NCBI GenBank assembly: GCA_016719055.1
Contig: JADKAW010000007.1
Coordinates: 1 to 64,000, forward strand
Direction: 5' to 3'
From: Candidatus Rhodoferax mariagerensis
GTDB lineage: Bacteria; Pseudomonadota; Gammaproteobacteria; Burkholderiales; Burkholderiaceae_C
DNA length: 64,000 bases
The notes below the pieces were generated by a model. The model was given only the letters and a program-made list of their open reading frames with translations, was not told where the DNA came from and ran no database searches. This document shows, piece by piece, positions 35,467-44,515 of this stretch. Each line of letters starts with the position of its first letter. Position 1 is the first letter of the stretch. The position numbers were made by a program, and so were the translations under genes.

Positions 35467-36780
35467 ATGGCAACCTATTTCAAAGAAATCGCACCAATTC
35501 GTTTTGAAGGTGCAGACAGCAAGAACGCGCTGGCGTTCCGGCATTACAACCCCGAGCAGATGGTGCTCGGCAAGACCATGAAGGAGCAGTTGCGTTTTGC
35601 CGTTTGCTATTGGCACAGTTTCTGTTCCACCGGGTCGGACCCGTTTGGTGGCAGCACTTTTGTGCGGTCCTGGTTTGAAGGCGGCACTCCGTTGGAATTG
35701 GCAGAGAAAAAAGCCGAGGAGTCTTTTGACTTCTTCAGCAAGCTGGGTGCCCCTTTCTACTGTTTCCATGACCGCGATGTGGCACCTGAAGGCAACACAC
35801 CCCAAGAGAGTCGCAACTACTTCTTGCACATGGTAGACGTTCTGGCGAAGCACCAGGAACGCACCGGCATGAAACTGCTTTGGGGCACTGCCAATTTGTT
35901 CAGCCATCGGCGATTTATGTCTGGCGCTGCGTCGAACCCCAACCCCGAGGTGTTTGCCATGTCAGCCGCGCAGGTGCGTGATGCGATGAACGCCACACTC
36001 AAGCTCGGCGGAGAAAACTATGTGCTGTGGGGCGGGCGCGAAGGGTACGAGACCCTGCTCAACACCAACATGGGGCAAGAGTTTGACCAGATGGCCCGTT
36101 TCCTCAACATGGTGGTGGAGCACAAACACAAGATTGGTTTCAAGGGTGCCATCTTGATCGAACCCAAACCCAAAGAGCCATCCAAGCATCAATACGATTT
36201 TGACACTGCCACCGTCTATGGCTTACTGGTTCGGGCCGGACTGGAAAAAGAAGTGCAGGTCAACATCGAGGCCAACCATGCCACGCTGGCCGGTCACAGT
36301 TTTGAGCACGAAGTAGCCACCGCTTTGGCGTTGGGCATCTTTGGCAGCCTCGACATGAACCGGGGTGATTCGCAACTAGGCTGGGACACTGACCAATTTC
36401 CCAATAGTGTGCCTGATCTGGCACACACCCTGTATCTCATCCTACAGGCTGGGGGCTTCAAGTCTGGCGGTTGTAACTTTGACGCCAAGGTGCGCCGCCA
36501 GTCACTGGACCCGGCTGACCTGTTCCACGGTCACATTGGTGGCATGGATGTGTGTGCTAGAGCGTTGCTGGCAGTCGAAAAAATGATTCAGGACGGTCAG
36601 TTGGCTGATGTTGTGGCCAAGCGTTACGCCGGGTGGAGCCAACCATGGGCGCAAGACGTGCTGGCTGGCAAAACCAGTCTGGACGCCTTAGCCGACAAAG
36701 TTTTGCAGGACAACCGGGATGTGATGCCCGTCTCTGGTCAGCAAGAATATCTGGAGAACTTGGTGAACCGTTTCGTTTGA
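35467..36780 (+). CDS. xylA: Xylose isomerase
   Basis: Metal-dependent interconversion of D-xylose and D-xylulose in the cytosol. 437 residues, class II length. Catalytic His/Asp in FYCFHDRDVAPEG, VLWGGREGYETLLNTNM, the metal ligands in GAILIEPKPKEPSKHQYDFD, VNIEANHATLAGHSFEHEV and LDMNRGDSQLGWDTDQFP are all intact. The open frame extends back to 35401, but GGAG is placed before ATG 35467, and MATYFKEIAPIRFEG is the conserved start. First gene of the plus-strand operon with the ABC transporter. Confidence 0.97.
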   Translation: MATYFKEIAPIRFEGADSKNALAFRHYNPEQMVLGKTMKEQLRFAVCYWHSFCSTGSDPFGGSTFVRSWFEGGTPLELAEKKAEESFDFFSKLGAPFYCFHDRDVAPEGNTPQESRNYFLHMVDVLAKHQERTGMKLLWGTANLFSHRRFMSGAASNPNPEVFAMSAAQVRDAMNATLKLGGENYVLWGGREGYETLLNTNMGQEFDQMARFLNMVVEHKHKIGFKGAILIEPKPKEPSKHQYDFDTATVYGLLVRAGLEKEVQVNIEANHATLAGHSFEHEVATALALGIFGSLDMNRGDSQLGWDTDQFPNSVPDLAHTLYLILQAGGFKSGGCNFDAKVRRQSLDPADLFHGHIGGMDVCARALLAVEKMIQDGQLADVVAKRYAGWSQPWAQDVLAGKTSLDALADKVLQDNRDVMPVSGQQEYLENLVNRFV

Positions 36781-36864
36781 TTCAGTGGATCCTGCCAGAA
36801 ATGCAGGCATAGTTTGACCTTGTAGACGTGATTTTGATGTGCAAATTTTTAACAGGAGAATGAA

Positions 36865-38001
36865 ATGAGAAAGTATGTTTTTACCTTGACATTGATCGCC
36901 GCCGCCATCGGCCTGACCGCTTGCGGCAAAAAGGAAGAGGCCCCCGTGGCGGCACCGGCAGCGCCCGTGTCCGCGCCTGCGCCCGTGATCCTGGTGGGTT
37001 TGGCCATTCCTGAGACGCACGTTGAGCGTTGGGTGGGTGATGCCGAGTTCATGAAAAAAGATCTTGAAGCCATGGGCTACAAGGTCGATGTTGCTTTTGC
37101 TGATGGTGATCAATCCAAACAGAACAAGCAAATTGAAGACATGGTCACCAAAGGTGCCAAAGCCATTGTGGTGGGCTCTGTGACCGAGGCAGCAGCCCAG
37201 GCCGTCGAATCCGCAAAAAAGGCGGGCGTTCCGGTCATTTCTTATGACCGTCTGATCACCGGCACGGATGCCTACGACTACTACCTGACTTTTGACAACT
37301 TCAAGGTGGGTCAACTGCAGGGACAGGCCATTAAAGACGGATTGGCTCTGGACGCTGCCAAAGGTAAAAATATCACGCTGTTTGCTGGCTCGCCCACCGA
37401 CAACAACGCGCGCTTTTTCTTTGACGGTGCCATGGATGTCCTGAAACCCTATGTGACCAGCGGTGCCTTGAAAATTTGCGGTCCGGCTCCCACCAATTCC
37501 GCAGATGCCACCTGGTCAAAGATCACCACAGAAGGCTGGGCGGCTGACAAGGCCAAGGCACGCATGGAAACTCTGTTGTCTGGTGCTTGCAAATCCGTCA
37601 AACTGGATGCGGTGCTGGCACCCAACGACACACTTGCGCGGTCGATCATTGGTGCGCTGGAACAGGACGGCAAGTACAAGACATTGCCTTTGATCACAGG
37701 TCAAGATGGCGAGTTGTTGTCGGCCAAGTGGATCATGGAAGGTAAACAAACCATGACCGTCTTTAAGGACACCCGGGTGCTGGCCAAGGGGACGGCTCAA
37801 GCGGTTAACAGCATCGTCAAGGGTGCTGAGCCTGCACTGACTGTGAAGGCCCGCGTGGACACCACCACCTACAACACGGGCAAGAAGGTCGTGAAGTCTT
37901 TCTTGTTGGAGCCTGTGGCTGTGACCAAGGACAACCTGACCAAAGAACTGGTTGACAGCGGTTTCTACACAGCAGATGCCGTGGCCAAAGGAACCAAATA
38001 G
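36865..38001 (+). CDS. chvE: ChvE-type sugar-binding lipoprotein
   Basis: A 378-residue periplasmic binding protein with a lipobox (AIGLTAC) followed by a Pro/Ala-rich tether to about residue 44. From VGLAIPETHVERWVGDAEFM onwards it follows the ChvE/multiple-monosaccharide-binding pattern: QIEDMVTKGAKAIVVGSV, VISYDRLITGTDAYDYYLTFDN, LFAGSPTDNNARFFFDGAMDVLKPY, DAVLAPNDTLARSIIGAL and FKDTRVLAKGTAQAVN. The lipoprotein anchor is less common for ChvE relatives, which are usually soluble. AGGAG precedes the ATG. Xylose is the inferred substrate from xylA and xylB nearby; ChvE-type proteins often accept several aldoses. Confidence 0.92.
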   Translation: MRKYVFTLTLIAAAIGLTACGKKEEAPVAAPAAPVSAPAPVILVGLAIPETHVERWVGDAEFMKKDLEAMGYKVDVAFADGDQSKQNKQIEDMVTKGAKAIVVGSVTEAAAQAVESAKKAGVPVISYDRLITGTDAYDYYLTFDNFKVGQLQGQAIKDGLALDAAKGKNITLFAGSPTDNNARFFFDGAMDVLKPYVTSGALKICGPAPTNSADATWSKITTEGWAADKAKARMETLLSGACKSVKLDAVLAPNDTLARSIIGALEQDGKYKTLPLITGQDGELLSAKWIMEGKQTMTVFKDTRVLAKGTAQAVNSIVKGAEPALTVKARVDTTTYNTGKKVVKSFLLEPVAVTKDNLTKELVDSGFYTADAVAKGTK

Positions 38002-38174
38002 TCTGGTCAACGGTTGTTAGAGGCGGCTGCGTCTTGTGCAAGCAAGGCGCAGTTGCAAGTTCCCTAACTTCAATGAGTACCGCGTTTGTAGCAATAGTCG
38101 TTTGACTCCGGTCAGCGACGGTTGGGTGAATGTGACTCCTGCCTGCCATCGACTTGACCGCCAAGAAGGCAACC

Positions 38175-39692
38175 ATGGACAATATCTTAGACATCAAGGG
38201 TATGCGCAAAACCTTCGGACCAGTGGTTGCGCTGGAGTGTGTGGACATGCAGGTCACACGCGCCAAAATTCACTTCATCGTGGGTGAAAACGGGGCTGGC
38301 AAATCGACCATGATGAAAGTTCTCAGCGGGGTCTACCCCTACGGCAGCTACGAGGGACAGGTACTGTACGAAGGCCAGGAATGCAAATACAAGACCCTCA
38401 AGGAAAGCGAAAACGAGGGCATCGTCATCATCCATCAGGAACTGGCACTGTCGCCTTATCTGTCTATCTACGAAAACCTTTTTCTGGGCAACGAGCGCAA
38501 AAAGGGTTGGCTGATCGATTGGGAAAAGACTTACATCGATGCCAAAGCCGTGATGGAGAAAGTGGGGGTGCACGAAGATTTGGCGACCCCTGTCAACAAA
38601 CTCTCGGTTGCCAAGCAACAGTTGCTTGAGATCGGCAAGGCGCTGTCAAAAAACGCCAAGTTGCTCATTCTGGATGAACCAACGTCTTCCTTGAACGAAG
38701 ACGACAGCGGCAATCTGCTTCGTTTATTGCTCAGCCTGAAAGAGCAAGGTGTGACGGTCATCATGATTTCACACAAACTCAACGAAGTGATGGCCATTGC
38801 CGATGAGATCACCATCATCCGCGACGGCCAGACGGTAGAGCGGGTCGACATGCAAGTCAACCGGGTGGACGTCAATTACATCGTCAAATGCATGGTGGGG
38901 CGTGAACTGACATCCATGTACCCGGCGCGTGAGCCGCACATTGGGGAACCGATCCTTAAACTGAGCAATCTGACGGTCAAACACGCTGTATTTCATGATC
39001 GCGTGATCATTGACAACGCTTCCATGGAAGTGCGCCGGGGTGAAATTGTGGGTCTGGCTGGGTTGGTTGGATCAGGTCGCACGGAATTGATGCTGACTGT
39101 CTTTGGTCGCTCCCTGAGCCCTAACGTGGAAGGGGATATCTGGTTTGATGGGCGTACCGTGGTCTTTAAAAGTGCCAAGCAAGCCATTGGCAATCAGATG
39201 ATTTATGTCTCGGAAGACCGCAAGGACCTGGGGCTGATCCTGATCCAGTCTATCAAGAACAACTCCACCTATTCTTCGCTGCCCCGGCTGTCCAGGTACA
39301 ACCTTATTGACAAGTACAAGGAAATCGAGGAAAGCGAGAAATACCGCACCGCGCTGCGCATCAAGACCCCCAATATCGATCAGGTTGTGGGCAACTTGAG
39401 TGGCGGCAATCAGCAAAAAGTGGTGCTGGCCAGGTGCCTGATGGCGCAGCCCAAACTGCTGATCATTGATGAACCCACGCGGGGTATTGACGTGGGTGCC
39501 AAAAACGAAATCTACAAAATCATGAACGATTTTGTCGCCAGGGGCAACAGCATCATCATGATTTCGTCAGAACTGCCCGAAGTGCTTGGCATGACGGACC
39601 GCGTTTATGTGATGGACAAGGGGCGCATCAAGGGTGAACTCAAAACCTCAGAAGCCAGCCAGGAAGCCATCATGAGGCTGGCAGTGGCATAG
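38175..39692 (+). CDS. mmsA: Sugar ABC transporter ATP-binding protein (MmsA/GguA type)
   Basis: A 505-residue duplicated ATPase. Domain 1 has Walker A GENGAGKST, a degenerate signature LSVAKQQLLEI, Walker B LLILDEPTSSL and the H-loop MISHKLNEV. Domain 2 has the degenerate P-loop GLVGSGRTELM, a full signature LSGGNQQKV and Walker B LLIIDEPTRGIDVG. This asymmetry is standard for the carbohydrate CUT2 group. I take ATG 38175 (MDNILDIKGMRKTFGP), preceded by GAAGG, instead of an upstream TTG. It sits between the binding protein and permease genes. Confidence 0.94.
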   Translation: MDNILDIKGMRKTFGPVVALECVDMQVTRAKIHFIVGENGAGKSTMMKVLSGVYPYGSYEGQVLYEGQECKYKTLKESENEGIVIIHQELALSPYLSIYENLFLGNERKKGWLIDWEKTYIDAKAVMEKVGVHEDLATPVNKLSVAKQQLLEIGKALSKNAKLLILDEPTSSLNEDDSGNLLRLLLSLKEQGVTVIMISHKLNEVMAIADEITIIRDGQTVERVDMQVNRVDVNYIVKCMVGRELTSMYPAREPHIGEPILKLSNLTVKHAVFHDRVIIDNASMEVRRGEIVGLAGLVGSGRTELMLTVFGRSLSPNVEGDIWFDGRTVVFKSAKQAIGNQMIYVSEDRKDLGLILIQSIKNNSTYSSLPRLSRYNLIDKYKEIEESEKYRTALRIKTPNIDQVVGNLSGGNQQKVVLARCLMAQPKLLIIDEPTRGIDVGAKNEIYKIMNDFVARGNSIIMISSELPEVLGMTDRVYVMDKGRIKGELKTSEASQEAIMRLAVA

Positions 39693-39749
39693 GTTTGTCC
39701 GGTGCCAATCGGACACGATCAACACAAACAATTCACGCAAAATACCATC

Positions 39750-40898
39750 ATGTTAAAAATCATCAAACAAAACCAGAAGTTTTTCTCGATGTATCTGGTT
39801 TTGCTGCTTATCTTCACAGCTTTCGGGTTCATGACAGATTTTGTCAACTTCACCCCGCGCAATATCACCAATCTGGTCATTCAAAACAGCTACATCCTGG
39901 TGCTGGCAATCGGGATGGTGCTGGTCATCATCACCGGCAAGATTGACTTGTCAGTGGGGGCGACGGTGGCGTTTACTGGCGCCATGGCGGCCATCGTTTA
40001 CAACGCAACCAATGGCAGCATGTTGTTGTCGCTGGTGGCCGCGCTTCTGGCGGGAGCGGCCATTGGTGCCTTTCAAGGGTATTGGATATCGTATTTGAAG
40101 GTGCCTGCCTTCATCGTGACTTTGGCGGGCATGTTAGGTTTTCGAGGCTTGACCTATGTGCTCACCAGCATCAAGCCGGTCGGGTTGATGGACGACAACT
40201 TCAAGAAAATCGCCAGTGGTTTCATCGAGCCGACTTTTATAGACGGCAAGGTGCTGGCACTGGTGGTTGGGGTGGTGTTTTTGGTCATCATGCTGGTGAT
40301 GGACATCCAGAACCGCAGAACACGCTCGCGGTTGGGTTTTGAGGTGTTGCCCAAGTCGCTGTTTGTGGTCAAGAATCTGTTCATCAGCGGCATCATTTTC
40401 TGGGTATTCCACAAGTTTTCACTGGACCGGGGTATTCCGATTGTGATTGTCATCATCGGCCTGATGGTGATTGCCTTCACTTTCATGATGAACAACACGG
40501 TGTTTGGCCGCAGCATTTATGCCATAGGTGGCAATGCCAAGTCGGCCAAGCTCTCGGGCATCAATGCCGAGCGGGTCGAGTTTTATGTGTTTGTCATCAT
40601 GGGCGTCATGGCCGGCATTTCTGGCATGATCTTCACCGCCTACATGAACCAGGCGATGCCACAAGCTGGCAACATGTTTGAGTTGGATGCCATTTCCGCG
40701 GTGTTCATTGGTGGGGCCAGTGCCACCGGTGGTGTCGGCACCATTGTGGGCTCCGTCATTGGTGGCCTGGTCATGGGGGTGATCAACAACGGCATGTCGC
40801 TCATGAACATGGGTGCCGAATACCAACTGGTGGTCAAGGCCATGGTCTTGCTGCTCGCAGTCTGGTATGACCTGCAAAACAACAAGAAGTCGGCTTAG
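39750..40898 (+). CDS. mmsB: Sugar ABC transporter permease (MmsB/GguB type)
   Basis: A 382-residue inner membrane permease of the CUT2 family with about ten hydrophobic segments. Family marks: NITNLVIQNSYILVLAIGMVLVIITGKIDLSVGA, VPAFIVTLAGMLGFRGL, GRSIYAIGGNAKSAKLSGIN (coupling region) and DAISAVFIGGASATGGVGTIVGSVIGGLVMGVINNGMSL. The long central loop and an extra pair of membrane segments around residues 185-250 are typical of the GguB/XylH branch. ATG 39750 (MLKIIKQNQKFF) is preferred over GTG 39702. Last gene of the xylA operon. Confidence 0.93.
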   Translation: MLKIIKQNQKFFSMYLVLLLIFTAFGFMTDFVNFTPRNITNLVIQNSYILVLAIGMVLVIITGKIDLSVGATVAFTGAMAAIVYNATNGSMLLSLVAALLAGAAIGAFQGYWISYLKVPAFIVTLAGMLGFRGLTYVLTSIKPVGLMDDNFKKIASGFIEPTFIDGKVLALVVGVVFLVIMLVMDIQNRRTRSRLGFEVLPKSLFVVKNLFISGIIFWVFHKFSLDRGIPIVIVIIGLMVIAFTFMMNNTVFGRSIYAIGGNAKSAKLSGINAERVEFYVFVIMGVMAGISGMIFTAYMNQAMPQAGNMFELDAISAVFIGGASATGGVGTIVGSVIGGLVMGVINNGMSLMNMGAEYQLVVKAMVLLLAVWYDLQNNKKSA

Positions 40899-41060
40899 GG
40901 TTCGTCCGGAAATAAGTTGTGCAATTGGCCGTTGGATTTGGGATGCAGAGCTAACCTTGCAATCGTTCGCACGACCAACTTTGTCCAGTTTATTCTCGCT
41001 TGACCATTGAGCTATATCTCGACTGCCGTCGCCGCTGGCAGACAGAAATATCTTGAACGG

Positions 41061-41531
41061 TCAGGCCAGCCGCCAGGCCGCCAGCGAGGCGACTGCCGCG
41101 CTGGCACCGATGTCGGGATGGATGGTCAGCTCAAGCACCGTGACGGCCGGGAGTTCGACACGATGGTCTTCGAGCTCGGAGGTGGCACCTTCAGGACTGA
41201 AATTCCACTGCTGCCGCACCACGTCGTGAAAGGTCCGTCCGCCATCGGGCGACCAGCGCAGCACATATTCTTGGGTGCGCTGCATGCCACTTTCGGCAAA
41301 ATGCAACCAGATGCGCCGCAGCGCCTGCGGCTCGGCAAATAGCAGCCGGATGGTTTGTGTTCCGGCGCCTGCCGCACGCCAGCCCGATGCCTGACCGGGC
41401 AGCAGGGCCGCTTCAATCGGATAAGCCACATCTTCTGATGTGATCTCCACTTCAGCCAGCGCGTCCAGATTGAGCCAGTTGTCAAGTGGCTCGGCATCTG
41501 ACCGAGCCGCCGGGATGATTCGTTTGCGCAT
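41061..41531 (-). CDS. Conserved discoidin-like protein of unknown function
   Basis: A 156-residue protein: MRKRIIPAARSD, WLNLDALAEVEITSEDVAYPIEAALLPG, then GTQTIRLLFAEPQALRRIWLHF, RTQEYVLRWSPDGGRTFHDVVRQQWNFS and a terminal strand. The pattern of strands with an Arg/Gln-rich middle resembles F5/8 type C (discoidin) carbohydrate-binding domains. There is no signal peptide. I have an impression of similar proteins in other beta- and alphaproteobacteria, but their role is not known to me. It converges on the sugar permease gene and is not in an operon. Confidence 0.75.
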   Translation of the reverse strand: MRKRIIPAARSDAEPLDNWLNLDALAEVEITSEDVAYPIEAALLPGQASGWRAAGAGTQTIRLLFAEPQALRRIWLHFAESGMQRTQEYVLRWSPDGGRTFHDVVRQQWNFSPEGATSELEDHRVELPAVTVLELTIHPDIGASAAVASLAAWRLA

Positions 41532-41951
41532 CTCAATTCCTTTAAAAAATCAACGTTGAAAAACCGGGGTTGACGGCGGCCAGGTGGTTTGCGGCATGCA
41601 GGCACTCGCTTGCCACAAACTGCACCCGACGGTTGCCGTCCATCGGGGGATGAAACAGATGAAACCACGCCACCGATAGTCATTGCCGTCCAGTGGCTGC
41701 AGTCAATGGCCTGGAGAAATCGTGATTTTTCAAGCATTTTTTGCCTCTGGCCCTTGATGGTATTGCCTGAATAGCTACTTATTTTATAGTATTTTGACAA
41801 CCCTGGACGGGCATGGCACCGATGTCTGGTTGGCAATCCGCGTGGCTCAGACCATTAACAGCCCGGAAATTGGCAGTCGGCCCCGGCCAGAAACTGGTGC
41901 GGTCTGCCGGGGCAATACAATAATTTGTTCATTTACCCCTAGAAAATACCT
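41532..41951. other. Intergenic stretch with dispersed repeat
   Basis: About 420 bases between the discoidin-like gene and serC. It contains the repeat copy at 41738-41790. Open frames here are antisense or shadow frames without ribosome sites. The serC promoter must lie at its right end but no clear motif is visible. Confidence 0.45.
41738..41790 (-). repeat. Dispersed intergenic repeat
   Basis: Minus strand reads AAGTAGCTATTCAGGC, centre, then TCAAGGGCCAGAGGCA with a following A/T-rich end. Confidence 0.5.
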
Positions 41952-43082
41952 ATGCAACCTGTCAATAAACCGGCCAATAAACCCGCCAATCCCAATTTTT
42001 CATCAGGCCCCTGTGCCAAGCATCCTGGCTATGACGTGAGCCAGCTCCAGCTCGACACGCTCGGTCGTTCGCACCGTTCCGCCCTGGGCAAAAAGGCCCT
42101 CGGGCTGGCCTGCACCGAAACCGCGCGCCTGCTGGGCCTGCCCGAAGGCTACCGGGTGGCGGTGGTGCCAGGCTCCGATACCGGCGCTGTGGAAATGGCG
42201 ATGTGGTCGCTGCTGGGCCAGCGCGGCGTCGATGTGCTGGAGTGGGAGTCGTTCAGCGCCGGCTGGGTTACCGACATTGTCAAGCAGCTCAAGCTGCCCA
42301 ACGTCAATGTGCGCAAGGCGGGCTACGGCGACATCGTCGATTTCGCCGAGGTCGATTTCGCCAACGACGTGGTGTTTGTCTGGAACGGCACGACGTCGGG
42401 CGTCAAGGTGCCCAATGGCGACTGGATTCCGGCTGACCGCGCGGGTCTGACCCTGTGTGATGCCACCTCGGCCGTATTTGCCATGGACATGCCCTGGGAC
42501 AAGCTCGATGTGGTGACCTTTTCATGGCAAAAGGTGCTCGGTGGCGAGGGTGCCCACGGCATGCTGATTCTTGGCCCGCGTGCCGTGGCCCGCCTGGAAA
42601 CCTACAACCCGCCGTGGCCGATGCCCAAGGTGTTTCGCATGAAATCGGGCGGCAAGCTCAGTGAAGGCCTGTTCAAGGGCGAGACCATCAACACCCCCTC
42701 CATGCTGTGTGTGGCGGATTATCTGGATGCACTCAAATGGGTCGAAAGCATTGGCGGTGTCAAGGGCAGCATTGCCCGCAGCGAAGCCAACCTGCAGGTG
42801 ATTGAAGGTTTTGTCGCAGCCAACGACTGGATTTCATTTTTGGCCAAGAACCCGGCCACGCGCTCCAACACCAGCGTCTGTCTGACCCTGGCCGCTACTG
42901 AAGAACAGGTCAAAAAAATGGTCAAGCTGCTCGATGCTGAAGGCGTGGCTTATGACCTGGGTGCCTATAAAGATGCGCCAGCCGGGCTGCGCATCTGGTG
43001 CGGTGCCACCGTCGAGTCGTCTGATTTGCAGGCGCTGATGCCCTGGCTGACCTGGGCCTACCAGCAAGTCACCACCGCCTGA
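41952..43082 (+). CDS. serC: Phosphoserine aminotransferase, alphaproteobacterial/archaeal type
   Basis: PLP enzyme making 3-phosphoserine from 3-phosphohydroxypyruvate and glutamate. The 376-residue sequence begins FSSGPCAKHPGY and has VPGSDTGAVEMAMWSLLG, VFVWNGTTSGVKVPN, LCDATSAVFAMDM and SWQKVLGGEGAHGM with the Schiff-base Lys. This is the SerC branch frequent in alphaproteobacteria and some archaea, not the E. coli-like form usual in betaproteobacteria next to pheA and gyrA. It is 9 bases from serA, so serine synthesis is organised as a two-gene operon. Confidence 0.93.
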   Translation: MQPVNKPANKPANPNFSSGPCAKHPGYDVSQLQLDTLGRSHRSALGKKALGLACTETARLLGLPEGYRVAVVPGSDTGAVEMAMWSLLGQRGVDVLEWESFSAGWVTDIVKQLKLPNVNVRKAGYGDIVDFAEVDFANDVVFVWNGTTSGVKVPNGDWIPADRAGLTLCDATSAVFAMDMPWDKLDVVTFSWQKVLGGEGAHGMLILGPRAVARLETYNPPWPMPKVFRMKSGGKLSEGLFKGETINTPSMLCVADYLDALKWVESIGGVKGSIARSEANLQVIEGFVAANDWISFLAKNPATRSNTSVCLTLAATEEQVKKMVKLLDAEGVAYDLGAYKDAPAGLRIWCGATVESSDLQALMPWLTWAYQQVTTA

Positions 43083-43091
43083 AAGGCCAGC

Positions 43092-44267
43092 ATGTACAAA
43101 GTCAGAACTTACAACCAGATTTCGGTCAAGGGCCTGGATCGTTTTCCACGCCAGTCTTATGAAGTCGGCAGCGACATCGGCAGCCCCGATGCCTTTTTGA
43201 TCCGCAGCCAGAAACTCCAGGGCATCGAGGTGCCCAAATCTTTGCTGGCGGTGGCCCGCGCCGGTGCCGGTGTCAACAATGTGCCGGTCGAGCAGTACAG
43301 CAAGCAGGGCATCGTGGTGTTCAACACGCCCGGAGCCAATGCCAATGCCGTCAAGGAACTGGTGATGGCCGGTATGTTGCTGGCCACGCGCGGCATTTTG
43401 CCGGGCATTGCCTACGTCAACTCGCTGACCAGCATGACGGATGCCGCCGAGATGGCAGCACTGCTGGAGAAAGAAAAATCCCGCTTTGCCGGCGGCGAAA
43501 TCAAGGGCAAAACGCTGGGCATTGTCGGCCTGGGGGCGATTGGCTCGATGGTCGCCGAAATGGCGCTGGCAATGGGCCTGAAGGTGGTCGGCTTTGATCC
43601 GGCGCTCTCGATTGACGCCGCCTGGCGGCTGTCCAATGAAGTCAGCCGCATGGAAAATCTGCAGTCCTTGCTGGCCCGCTCCGACTACATCTCGCTGCAT
43701 GTGCCGGCCATGACCGCAACCCGCCACCTGATCAACGCCGATGCGCTGGCGATGGTCAAGCCCGGTGCCGTGCTGCTGAACTTTGCGCGTGAAACGATTG
43801 TTGATTCAGCCGCCGTGCTGGGCAGTCTGGCACAGGGCAAGCTGGGCAAATATGTCTGCGACTTTCCCGAACCGGCCCTGCTCAACCACCCCCAGGTGAT
43901 CGCCATGCCGCACATTGGTGCCAGCACCGAAGAGTCGGAAGAAAATTGCGCGGTAATGGCTGCCAACGAACTCATGGACTACCTGGAAAACGGCAACATC
44001 GTCAACTCGGTGAACTATCCGGCAGTCAGCATGGCGCGCACTGACGGCCTGACCCGCATCACGTTTTCCAACAACAACGTCTCGGGCGTGCTGGGGCAGG
44101 TGCTGTCGGTGCTGGCCGGCAACAAGGTCAACGTCATCGACATGATGAACAAGAGCCGGGGCGAACTGGCCTTTAATTTGATTGACGTTGAACGCCAGCC
44201 CGCAGACGATGTGATGGCGGCAATTGCAGCCGTAGAAAACGTCATCCGGGTGCGGGTGATTGGCTAG
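43092..44267 (+). CDS. serA: D-3-phosphoglycerate dehydrogenase
   Basis: NAD-dependent oxidation of 3-phosphoglycerate, first step of serine synthesis. 391 residues: substrate domain (VARAGAGVNNVPVEQYSKQGIVVFNTPGANANAVKELV), NAD fold with GIVGLGAIGSMVAEMALAMG, catalytic region PHIGASTEESEENCAVMA, and a C-terminal ACT domain (GVLGQVLSVLAGNKVNVIDMMNKS) for possible serine feedback. It is the short, ACT-containing form without the large intervening domain. Partner of serC immediately upstream. Confidence 0.93.
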   Translation: MYKVRTYNQISVKGLDRFPRQSYEVGSDIGSPDAFLIRSQKLQGIEVPKSLLAVARAGAGVNNVPVEQYSKQGIVVFNTPGANANAVKELVMAGMLLATRGILPGIAYVNSLTSMTDAAEMAALLEKEKSRFAGGEIKGKTLGIVGLGAIGSMVAEMALAMGLKVVGFDPALSIDAAWRLSNEVSRMENLQSLLARSDYISLHVPAMTATRHLINADALAMVKPGAVLLNFARETIVDSAAVLGSLAQGKLGKYVCDFPEPALLNHPQVIAMPHIGASTEESEENCAVMAANELMDYLENGNIVNSVNYPAVSMARTDGLTRITFSNNNVSGVLGQVLSVLAGNKVNVIDMMNKSRGELAFNLIDVERQPADDVMAAIAAVENVIRVRVIG

Positions 44268-44331
44268 CGAGTGATCGGCCTGGGTCGAGTTTGTACTTGG
44301 CCCAGGTCGCGTCAGGCTTCACGATTTCATG

Positions 44332-44383
44332 TAATTTTGGCCTCCAGCCCTTAGCCCCAGCCCGCTGCACAAGTATTTTGTAA
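44332..44383 (-). repeat. Dispersed intergenic repeat, degenerate
   Basis: Minus strand contains CTAAGGGCTGGAGGCCAAAA; the left arm is reduced to TACTTGTGCAGCG. Confidence 0.45.
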
Positions 44384-44515
44384 CGACACAGTGCGCCCAA
44401 ATTTGGCGAGCCAAATGTGCGTGTTATTTGTGGACAAGCCCTAAGCCTGCCAGATAAATTTTGATCCAAGGTGCCAAACGGGCATGGACGTGTTGAATGA
44501 CGGCAAAATGCAGCC

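Noticed and set aside
44270..44312. CCTGGG ... CCCAGG inverted repeat after serA as terminator
   Set aside because: Short stem, long loop and no T-run on either strand.
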